Assembly (NCBI GenBank): GCA_944381205.1
Contig: CALWKG010000007.1
Span: 1 to 50,472 of the forward strand
Length of the DNA: 50,472 nt
Origin: an uncultured Clostridia bacterium
GTDB taxonomy: Bacteria > Bacillota > Clostridia > Christensenellales > UBA1242
Direction: 5' to 3'
Shown here: positions 26,551 to 33,617 of the stretch, piece by piece
Position numbering within the stretch: position 1 is the stretch's first letter
Layout of the letters: every line of letters starts with the position of its first letter
Notes under the pieces: model-generated
Database searches by the model: none
The model's input: only the letters and a program-made list of their open reading frames with translations
What the model was told of the DNA's origin: nothing
Made by a program: the position numbers and the translations under genes

Positions 26551-28302
26551 ATGATAAGTCTAAAAAATAATATTTATAGAAGCCATATGTGTGGCAATAT
26601 TACAGCAAAATATATCGGAGCAGAAGTCAAAGTTGCTGGCTGGGTAAATAATATTAGAAAGTTAGGTAGTTTAACTTTTTTAACTTTAAGGGATCAAACT
26701 GGAATAGTTCAGATTTTTGTCGAAGATGAAAATTTGGTGAAAAATTTAACAAAAGAAAGTACTGTTACTGTTAAGGGAATAGTTAGGTCACGTGGCGAAA
26801 AAAATATTAATACTGAAATGAAAACCGGTGAAATTGAGATTTTGGCTAGTGAAATAACCGTATTAGGTGTTTGTGAAGATATTTTGCCGTTCGAAATTTC
26901 TCGTGCAAGGGAGCAAAACGAAAACACAAGATTAAAATACAGATACTTAGATTTAAGAAATGAGCAAAATTTAGATAACATTTGCCTTAGGGCAGAGTTG
27001 CTAAAATTTATTAGACAGCAAATGGACGAATTGGAGTTTATGGAAATTCAAACTCCAATACTTACTTCTTCTAGCCCAGAAGGAGCAAGGGATTATTTAG
27101 TTCCTAGCAGAATTAACGCGGGAATGTTCTATGCTTTACCGCAAAGTCCACAAATTTTTAAGCAACTACTGATGATAAGTGGCTTTACCCGTTATTATCA
27201 AATCGCCCCTTGTTTTAGGGACGAAGATGCTCGTGCAGATAGAAGTCCAACCGAATTTTATCAACTTGACTTTGAGGCTAGTTTTGTTTCTCAAGATGAT
27301 ATTTTGCAGGTTTTGGAAACCGTTTTATATAATGTTTTAACTCATTTTACAACTTTAAATGTAGACAAACCACCTTTTAGAAGAATAAAATTTAATGATT
27401 CTATGCGTATGTATGGTTCAGATAAGCCAGATTTAAGAAATCCACTTTTACTAATAGACCTTACAGATGATTTTTCAAGGCACAGTTTTTCAGTATTAAA
27501 TGGTAAATATATTTATGCTTTAAAAGCCAATGCCAATGATATGGGAAGAAGATTTTTCGATGCCCTAACTGCTGAATTAAAAGTTCAAGGTGCCGGTGGG
27601 TTAGTTTACTTAAAATATGATGGTAATGAACTTAGTGGACCGGCTAGTAAATATTTTGACGAAAAAGACCTCTCTGTTTTAAAGTCAAAAGCGAATTTGC
27701 AGGCAAATGAAACTTTATTTATTGTATCAGATGTAAAGAAAAATAGAGCGCTAAAATATACTGGTTTTTTAAGAAACTTGCTTGGAGAAAAGTTAGATTT
27801 AATTGATAGAAATTCTTTTAAACCTTGTTTTATAGTGGACTTTCCGTTCTATGAAGAAGATGATGACGGGAATGTTGCTTTTTCGCATAATCCTTTTTCT
27901 ATGCCACAAGGGGGTATGGAAGCACTAAAAAAACAAAATCCTTTTGACATAGTGGCCTATCAATATGACCTTGTGTTAAATGGTGTAGAACTTGCCAGTG
28001 GAGCAGTTAGAAATCATAGTAGGGAAATTATGATAGAGGCATTTCGTTTGGCTGGTTACGATAAGTCTGTTGTCGAAAATAAATTTCCAGCATTATTTAA
28101 TGCTTTTAGATATGGGGCACCACCGCACGCAGGGGCTGCCATTGGATTTGACAGATTACTTATGTTTTTGTGCAACGAAACAAGTATAAAAGAAGTTATG
28201 GCTTTTCCAATGAATAAATCCGCCCAAGACCCACTTATGGGGGCACCAAGCACTGTTACTGATAAACAACTAAAAGATATACATATTAAAGTAGATTTAT
28301 AA
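26551..28302 (+). CDS. aspS: Aspartate--tRNA ligase
   Basis: A 583-residue bacterial-type class IIb synthetase: anticodon-binding OB fold (1-110, with VAGWVNNIRKLGSLTFLTLRD), catalytic domain with YALPQSPQIFKQLLM and motif 2 FRDEDARADRSPTEFYQLDFE, the GAD insertion (about 290-420), and motif 3 GFDRLLMFLCNETSIKEVMAF. Full length. Whether it also charges tRNA-Asn cannot be decided without knowing if asnS and gatCAB exist elsewhere. A GGGG site precedes the ATG. Confidence 0.96.
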   Translation: MISLKNNIYRSHMCGNITAKYIGAEVKVAGWVNNIRKLGSLTFLTLRDQTGIVQIFVEDENLVKNLTKESTVTVKGIVRSRGEKNINTEMKTGEIEILASEITVLGVCEDILPFEISRAREQNENTRLKYRYLDLRNEQNLDNICLRAELLKFIRQQMDELEFMEIQTPILTSSSPEGARDYLVPSRINAGMFYALPQSPQIFKQLLMISGFTRYYQIAPCFRDEDARADRSPTEFYQLDFEASFVSQDDILQVLETVLYNVLTHFTTLNVDKPPFRRIKFNDSMRMYGSDKPDLRNPLLLIDLTDDFSRHSFSVLNGKYIYALKANANDMGRRFFDALTAELKVQGAGGLVYLKYDGNELSGPASKYFDEKDLSVLKSKANLQANETLFIVSDVKKNRALKYTGFLRNLLGEKLDLIDRNSFKPCFIVDFPFYEEDDDGNVAFSHNPFSMPQGGMEALKKQNPFDIVAYQYDLVLNGVELASGAVRNHSREIMIEAFRLAGYDKSVVENKFPALFNAFRYGAPPHAGAAIGFDRLLMFLCNETSIKEVMAFPMNKSAQDPLMGAPSTVTDKQLKDIHIKVDL

Positions 28303-28411
28303 TTGGTGGGCATCTAACTTTTACTTTTTTAAGGATAAATGGGGAAGACTAAAAAAAGACTTTGCTATCTTTTAAATTAGCAAAATTAAAATATTGTTTT
28401 ATTTTATAAAT

Positions 28412-28444
28412 AAAAAAAGAACTCTTTTTTACAGAGTTCTTTTT
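28412..28444. terminator. Bidirectional terminator between aspS and the small minus-strand orphan
   Basis: AGAACTC and GAGTTCT form the stem around a TTTTTTACA loop, with an A tract before and a T tract after, so it works for both convergent genes. Confidence 0.8.
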
Positions 28445-28461
28445 AGTTAAATATTGTTTGA

Positions 28462-28863
28462 TTACTTGACAAGTTCATCAGTGTAATCCGTGTTTTCGCC
28501 AAAGTGGCTCACACCTTCACCTAATTGACTATTTATAAAGGCAATATCGTTTTGATATTTATCATAGTCACAATTTTGTACAAAAGTATCCCAAACAAAA
28601 TTATTTAAACTTTCACAATGTTTTGCACAAGTTTGTTGGTTGTCAAATATGGCAGAAACTATGTCCTTGTCTAGAAGGTGAATATTCATTTCTTTGTCGT
28701 CTATATCAGGATAACTAACTGAATAAAAATCCCTATCTTGATTTTGAAATTCTACCACATAATGATTTTCCACAACAACTTTTGAAGGTATGTAACAAAT
28801 TGTGTTTTCAATACCGTTTTCGCTTGTAAAACATTTTCTTGGAGCAAAAAAATTATTTCCCAT
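28462..28863 (-). CDS. Small orphan protein, function unknown
   Basis: A 133-residue soluble, acidic protein without a signal peptide or membrane span. I recognise no family. The start ATG at 28863 follows GGGGG with 7 nt spacing; the frame continues upstream to 28923 but lacks a site there. Notable are a fairly high cysteine count (six) and aromatic residues (FYSVSYPDIDD, NNFVWDTFVQNCDYDKY). It is a single-gene unit, ended by the terminator at 28412. The clean start site and terminator argue that it is a real gene. Confidence 0.65.
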   Translation of the reverse strand: MGNNFFAPRKCFTSENGIENTICYIPSKVVVENHYVVEFQNQDRDFYSVSYPDIDDKEMNIHLLDKDIVSAIFDNQQTCAKHCESLNNFVWDTFVQNCDYDKYQNDIAFINSQLGEGVSHFGENTDYTDELVK

Positions 28864-29257
28864 AAAATCCCCCTTAATTTCTATTAACAAATATATTTTA
28901 TACTCATTTTTGGAATTTTTCAATAATAAATTTTACATTTTTTTATACTAGTTTAAAGTTGATTAATTTACACTAAAATTATAAAGAATTAAAAATCACT
29001 CTCCCTACATTATTAATTGGGTTTTATCGTAAAAAAGTTGAAGAACTTTATATCAAATTTTAATAATTTGTAAGAGATAAAATGAATATAATTCTTTTAA
29101 TTTGCAATCTAATTAACCGTTATAAAAATGTATTTTGAATTTACTTTATATTATAAAAAACATTAAAAATATTTGTTTTTATGAAAGAAATTGTATTTTA
29201 TAATTTTCTTAGTTAAAAAAGCAATTATGCTATGTTTTATAGTTTGATAAACTTTAT
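28864..29257. other. Intergenic stretch without recognisable gene
   Basis: About 390 bases, very AT-rich, between the small orphan and the tRNA-Glu terminator. I find no open frame with a ribosome-binding site, no tRNA and no convincing repeat. It probably holds the promoter of the minus-strand orphan. Confidence 0.5.
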
Positions 29258-29286
29258 AAAAAAACTAGGGTGTCCCTAGTTTTTTT
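29258..29286 (-). terminator. Terminator of tRNA-Glu
   Basis: CTAGGG and CCCTAG flank a TGT loop, with seven A before and seven T after; downstream of the tRNA on the minus strand and able to act in both directions. Confidence 0.85.
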
Positions 29287-29361
29287 TGGTACCACCAGCG
29301 GGATTCGAACCCGCATTACCGGCGTGAGAGGCCAGCGTACTAACCCTTATACTATGATGGC
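29287..29361 (-). tRNA. tRNA-Glu (anticodon CTC)
   Basis: On the minus strand the acceptor arm GCCATCA pairs with TGGTGGT, followed by A and an encoded CCA. The anticodon arm is CTGGC-CTCTCAC-GCCGG with CTC at positions 34-36, and the T arm GCGGGTTCGAATCCCGC is intact. It reads GAG codons and stands alone. Confidence 0.95.
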
Positions 29362-29459
29362 TTTTTATTTGCCTACATAGTTTAGCAAAGAAAAATAGAA
29401 AAATCAATAAGAATTTTAAAAATCTCTAATTTTTTTGGCAATTTTATTAGTTAAAATTA

Positions 29460-29488
29460 TTTACACAAAAAAATAAATTTTGTATAAT
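29460..29488 (+). promoter_or_regulatory. comEC promoter adjacent to the start codon
   Basis: TTTACA (29460-29465) and TATAAT (29483-29488) are 17 bp apart. Transcription should begin near 29495, six bases before the ATG at 29501, with no ribosome-binding site between. Confidence 0.7.
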
Positions 29489-29500
29489 TTTGTTTGTTTT

Positions 29501-31150
29501 ATGGAAGTTAAAAAAATTGTAAATTTTAGAGTTATATTTTATTTGTTTATTTTAGGTATGTTTTGTGTGTATATTTCATACAAAATGTTTTTAGATTTTA
29601 CATACTCACTGGCATTGATAGTTCCAACATTATTTTTGTTTTTTATTTTAATTAAAAGAAGATATATATTATTTGTGTTTTCAATTTTATATTTTACTTT
29701 TTTGGTTATATATCCTTTTAGTTTTATATCTTCTTATGCTGATTATGCCTTAAACAATAAAGGTAATGTTTATGTCACAGGGAAAGTTTTCAACATTAAT
29801 CAAATTTCGTCAACGTTTTGTTTTATAACAATAGAAGATGTAACGGCAATAGATGCAAACGGAGAAATACACCATCTGCTTGGCAAAACTTCATTGTCAG
29901 TAAAAGTAGATAATAAAATTACGTTTAGCCCGTATGACAGAATATCCTTTAAGTCTAGCATTAATAATGTAGACTTATTAGAAGAAGATAATCAAATCAA
30001 CACATTTTATTTAAGGTATGATATTAGATATACAACCAATGTAAATGTAAGTGATTTGCAGTTTGTTAGCAGTGATAAGACAATAATAGAATCTTTTAGG
30101 GAGTATAACAGGCAACTATTAGTTAAAGGGTTTGGGGAAGTTTTAGGGAATGTTGCATTTACGTCTTTATATGGTGATACTAATTACACAGATAGGGACT
30201 TACTGGCGGAGTTTAAATATTCGGGTGTTGCACATATATTTTCTGTTTCTGGATTACATATTAGTCTTATTGTGCTTATTATTAATTTTATTTTGCAAAA
30301 ATTAAATACAAATAGAAAAATAAGGCTTATTATCACAGGATTTATTTTGTTTTTGTTTTGTATGCTGTGTAATTTCAACTCACCAGTTATTAGGTCTAGT
30401 ATTATGTCTATGGTGCTTGTTTTATCTTCTACCGTTTTTAGAAAGTATGATGGGCTTAATTCAATAGGCTTAGCAGGTGTTATTTTATTATTAATTAATC
30501 CTATGAATACGTTTGATATTGGATTCCAAATGACTTTTTTATCAATATTGGGTATTATAATGTTTTCTAATGTTGTAAAGAAAATAAAGATTAAAAATCA
30601 ATTCTTTAATGCATTATTCTTGTCTTGCGTAACATCTATTGGGGCTCAGTTGGCTCTTTTACCGATTTTGGCAAATGTATATGGTTATGTATCAACTTGG
30701 TCTTTAATAGCCAATTTGATTATAATACCTATGTTTTCGCTATTTTATACTACGTTATTTTTAATAAATTTAGTTATATTACCATTGCCATTTTTAAACT
30801 TTTTATATTTTGCCCCAAAACTTGTACTTGAAGCAATTTTTATATGTAATAGGCTTGTAACATCTTTGCCATATTCAATATTTGTTATGCCCAAAATTTC
30901 TGATGAACTAATCTTTATTTTTTATATTAATTTATTTATTATTAGCAAATATGTTATGATTGACTTTAAGATAAAAATATTAGTAACAATATTAGTATTT
31001 ACATTACTAATTGGCACAATATATTTTGAAAACAAAGGTAAAAATACTGTTTATTTTACAAATCAAAATTATTTTGAACAAACCGAAATTTACAATAATT
31101 ATAACTATAAATGCAATCAACTAATAATCTATAACAGTAAATATCAATAG
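29501..31150 (+). CDS. comEC: ComEC/Rec2-type DNA uptake membrane protein lacking the metallo-beta-lactamase domain
   Basis: A 549-residue polytopic protein (a TTG at 29480 would add seven residues). After N-terminal spans comes an OB-like extracellular domain (about 75-195, DUF4131 type), then the competence domain with EFKYSGVAHIFSVSGLHISL, PVIRSSIMSMVLV, and FDIGFQMTFLSILGI. ComEC forms the channel for single-stranded DNA entry. Typical bacterial ComEC is 700-800 residues with a C-terminal metallo-beta-lactamase domain bearing LDVGQGD; here the protein stops about 50 residues after the last span and no such motif follows in any frame. It is preceded by a tRNA and followed by holA, a common neighbour. 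Confidence 0.88.
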   Translation: MEVKKIVNFRVIFYLFILGMFCVYISYKMFLDFTYSLALIVPTLFLFFILIKRRYILFVFSILYFTFLVIYPFSFISSYADYALNNKGNVYVTGKVFNINQISSTFCFITIEDVTAIDANGEIHHLLGKTSLSVKVDNKITFSPYDRISFKSSINNVDLLEEDNQINTFYLRYDIRYTTNVNVSDLQFVSSDKTIIESFREYNRQLLVKGFGEVLGNVAFTSLYGDTNYTDRDLLAEFKYSGVAHIFSVSGLHISLIVLIINFILQKLNTNRKIRLIITGFILFLFCMLCNFNSPVIRSSIMSMVLVLSSTVFRKYDGLNSIGLAGVILLLINPMNTFDIGFQMTFLSILGIIMFSNVVKKIKIKNQFFNALFLSCVTSIGAQLALLPILANVYGYVSTWSLIANLIIIPMFSLFYTTLFLINLVILPLPFLNFLYFAPKLVLEAIFICNRLVTSLPYSIFVMPKISDELIFIFYINLFIISKYVMIDFKIKILVTILVFTLLIGTIYFENKGKNTVYFTNQNYFEQTEIYNNYNYKCNQLIIYNSKYQ

Positions 31151-31205
31151 AAACTTTAACTATAAATTTTTTAATAGTAAGGATTGTTTTAAGTGAATTT
31201 ATATT

Positions 31206-31234
31206 TTGCAAATCCATTTATGGTGTGTTAAAAT
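31206..31234 (+). promoter_or_regulatory. holA promoter
   Basis: TTGCAA (31206-31211) and TAAAAT (31229-31234) are 17 bp apart, with a TGT before the -10 (extended -10). Confidence 0.7.
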
Positions 31235-31256
31235 ATAACGGATAAGGGGATATTCT

Positions 31257-32228
31257 ATGGAGTTTGAAAATTTAAAAAATAGTTTAGAATATGACTTACG
31301 TCCTGCTTATTTGATAAATGGCGGGGAAAGTCTTCTTACCCGTTTGGCACTTAAAACAATAGAAAACAGCCTAAATATCTGCCTTAAAGATTTTAATATT
31401 GTTTACTTTAACGATACTTTTCGTGGTAATATAAAGGACGTTATAGCGAGTTTTAATATTTTGCCAATGTCAGATAATTATAGGTTGGTTGTAGTTTATG
31501 ACTTTATAGGTAAAAAGTCTGAAAACGATAAAAAGGCAATTTTAGAATATCTAAAACACCCAAATCTCACCACTTGCGTTATATTTTTTTCTACAAATAA
31601 AAGTGATTTTTTTTCAAGTTTAGAAGGAAAACTCGAAAGTATTGATTGCAGTAAAGTTTCGCTCGACTTTATAAAAAAATATATTGTTAATTTTTTGACA
31701 AAGAAAAACCTGTCAATAGGGGCAGATTCAATAAATAAGTTAATTGAGTATTGTAATAAGTCAATTACAAAAATTGACGTAGAACTAGAAAAGTTATCTA
31801 ATCTTAAAGTTAGTGGGGATATTATAACAGGCGACGATATAGAAAAATATGTTACAAAAGATATAGAGTATGTCATCTTCGATTTATCTAATGCCATAAG
31901 CGAAAAGAATAAAAATAAAGTTTATTTGCTTATTAACGCGATGATAAAAAATAAGGAACAGCCATTGTCTATTGTAAACTTACTCACAAATCATTTTAGG
32001 CGACTGTTTTTTATTTCACGCAGTATCTTTGAGGATAAATCCTTATCAGAATATCTAGGCATAAAAGAATATGCTATAAAAAAATATAGAGAGCAACTCA
32101 GATTATTTACACAAAGGCAATTAAAAAAAATTTATGACGAGTGCGTTAATACGGAATTTAAAGTAAAAAGTGGTAAAATGGAAGCGAAAAACGCAGTGTA
32201 TTACTTGGTTTCAACTATATTGAGTTAG
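31257..32228 (+). CDS. holA: DNA polymerase III subunit delta
   Basis: A 323-residue clamp-loader subunit. The N-terminal domain has LRPAYLINGGESLLTRLALK and the strand VVVYDF; the middle holds the helix bundle with LSIGADSINKLIEYC; the C-terminal part has IVNLLTNHFRRLFFI, KKYREQLRLFTQRQLKKIYD, and the end helix. It opens the beta clamp together with the other clamp-loader subunits. A GGGGA site precedes the ATG. comEC-holA-rpsT is the usual Firmicutes order. Confidence 0.93.
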   Translation: MEFENLKNSLEYDLRPAYLINGGESLLTRLALKTIENSLNICLKDFNIVYFNDTFRGNIKDVIASFNILPMSDNYRLVVVYDFIGKKSENDKKAILEYLKHPNLTTCVIFFSTNKSDFFSSLEGKLESIDCSKVSLDFIKKYIVNFLTKKNLSIGADSINKLIEYCNKSITKIDVELEKLSNLKVSGDIITGDDIEKYVTKDIEYVIFDLSNAISEKNKNKVYLLINAMIKNKEQPLSIVNLLTNHFRRLFFISRSIFEDKSLSEYLGIKEYAIKKYREQLRLFTQRQLKKIYDECVNTEFKVKSGKMEAKNAVYYLVSTILS

Positions 32229-32331
32229 CGAAATTTTTATCTTTAATTAGTTAATTAATACTTAAATTTATAAAAAAAACAACTTTTAATTGTGGTTTTA
32301 GGTGAAATTATAAATAATTATAAAAAAAGTG

Positions 32332-32360
32332 TTGCAAAATTTCTTTTTGTGTGCTAAACT
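32332..32360 (+). promoter_or_regulatory. rpsT promoter
   Basis: TTGCAA (32332-32337) and TAAACT (32355-32360) are 17 bp apart with a TGC directly before the -10. The expected leader is about 20 nt and contains the ribosome-binding site. Confidence 0.65.
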
Positions 32361-32386
32361 CTTTTAGTCTTAAAAAGGAGTGGAGA

Positions 32387-32794
32387 ATGCCAAATATAAA
32401 ATCAGCGAAAAAGAGAGTTCTTGTAATCAATAGAAGAAGGGAAGAAAATAGATACGTAAAATCTACTATGGCAACTATGATTAAAAAATTTAGGGTTGCA
32501 GTAAATAGTGATGTAAATAAGGCGGAAAAAATGTTGAATGAAATCATTTCATATATAGATTCTGCCAAAAGTAAAGGTGTTATTCATAAAAATAATGCTA
32601 GTAGAAAGGTATCTAGACTTAATCTTATGCTAAATAAAGCAAAACTTAATTCTTCTACAAAACAGGCAGAAAAGGTTGAAGAAGTCGTAGAACCAAAACA
32701 AGAAGTTAAAGAAGAAAAGAAAGCAACAAGAACTAAAAAAGAAGCAGAAGCAAAAGCAGAAACAAAGAAAAAAGCATCAAAAAAATCTGAATAA
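32387..32794 (+). CDS. rpsT: 30S ribosomal protein S20 with long charged C-terminal tail
   Basis: The first 85 residues are canonical S20 (MPNIKSAKKRVLVINRRREE; KGVIHKNNASRKVSRL), which binds the 5' domain of 16S rRNA. From about residue 90 to 135 a Lys/Glu/Ala-rich tail follows (KVEEVVEPKQEVKEEKKATR and similar), absent from common S20 proteins of 85-90 residues. A GTG at 32351 lies in frame, but the ATG at 32387 with AAGGAG is the correct start. A terminator follows. Confidence 0.95.
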   Translation: MPNIKSAKKRVLVINRRREENRYVKSTMATMIKKFRVAVNSDVNKAEKMLNEIISYIDSAKSKGVIHKNNASRKVSRLNLMLNKAKLNSSTKQAEKVEEVVEPKQEVKEEKKATRTKKEAEAKAETKKKASKKSE

Positions 32795-32806
32795 TTTTTA
32801 CAAATA

Positions 32807-32838
32807 AAACTAAGGATTGTGATTTCCTTAGTTTTTTT
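32807..32838 (+). terminator. Intrinsic terminator after rpsT
   Basis: AAACTAAGGA pairs with TTCCTTAGTT across a 7-nt loop and leads into a run of T. Confidence 0.9.
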
Positions 32839-32937
32839 ATGTCTATTTTTAAATGATATTTATATTTTTAAAGAGATTAAATTGCTTTTAATTAATATTT
32901 TTTTATGATAAAATAAACAAAAAATTGGAGTTTTACT

Positions 32938-33543
32938 ATGACAAGTGAAGAAATTAACAATAACAAAAATGAATTTATTAAAATTTATAATGAAAACATA
33001 AAGCGAGAAGGAGCAAGTGAACTTTTAAATTTTATTGAAAATTCTGACTTTTTTACAGCCCCTGCTAGCACTAAATTTCACTCGGCTATTGAAGGTGGGT
33101 TGTGCTTTCATTCGCTAAATGTTTATAAGAGATTTAAACAAAACCTAATAAGTGAGTTTAAAGACAAATACACCGATGTTATTAGTGAAGAAAGCATTGC
33201 AATCATTGCTTTATTGCACGATATTTGTAAGGTAAACTGTTATAAATTAGACTACCGTAACGTTAAAGTGAATGGAGAGTGGACAAAACAGCCATATTTT
33301 GCCTATGAAGACTCATTACCATACGGACACGGAGAAAAATCAGTATATATGATATCCGGATTTATGAAATTATCTCGTGACGAGGCAATGGCTATAAACT
33401 GGCATATGGGGGGATTTGATTCACGTGTCCTTGGTGGAAATTATTCATTAAGTACTGCATTTTATTCTTATCCACTTAGCGTTATCTTTCATATTTCAGA
33501 CGTTCAAGCCACTTATTTAGACGAAAAAATTACTAAAATATAG
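32938..33543 (+). CDS. HD-domain hydrolase
   Basis: A 201-residue protein with an HD phosphohydrolase core: the early histidines in KFHSAIEGGLCFHSLNVYKR, the metal pair in IALLHDICKVNCYK, and later HGEKSVYMI and NWHMGG. Such proteins hydrolyse nucleotides or other phosphate esters; the substrate is unknown. GGAG precedes the ATG by 7 nt, and an extended -10 (TGATAAAAT, 32906-32914) lies upstream. It is flanked by a terminator and polA. Confidence 0.85.
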   Translation: MTSEEINNNKNEFIKIYNENIKREGASELLNFIENSDFFTAPASTKFHSAIEGGLCFHSLNVYKRFKQNLISEFKDKYTDVISEESIAIIALLHDICKVNCYKLDYRNVKVNGEWTKQPYFAYEDSLPYGHGEKSVYMISGFMKLSRDEAMAINWHMGGFDSRVLGGNYSLSTAFYSYPLSVIFHISDVQATYLDEKITKI

Positions 33544-33617
33544 TTTTATATATAGTACAGATTGCAATAATTTTTGAACTTGCGTTACAAAATAATCTAA
33601 TAAAGGAACTTTTTAAT

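Noticed and set aside
28864-29361. Integration site of a mobile element at tRNA-Glu
   Set aside because: No integrase, no duplicated tRNA end and no flanking direct repeat were seen.
31151-31256. Missing ComEC C-terminal domain in another frame
   Set aside because: The 106 bases up to holA are too short and have stops in every frame.
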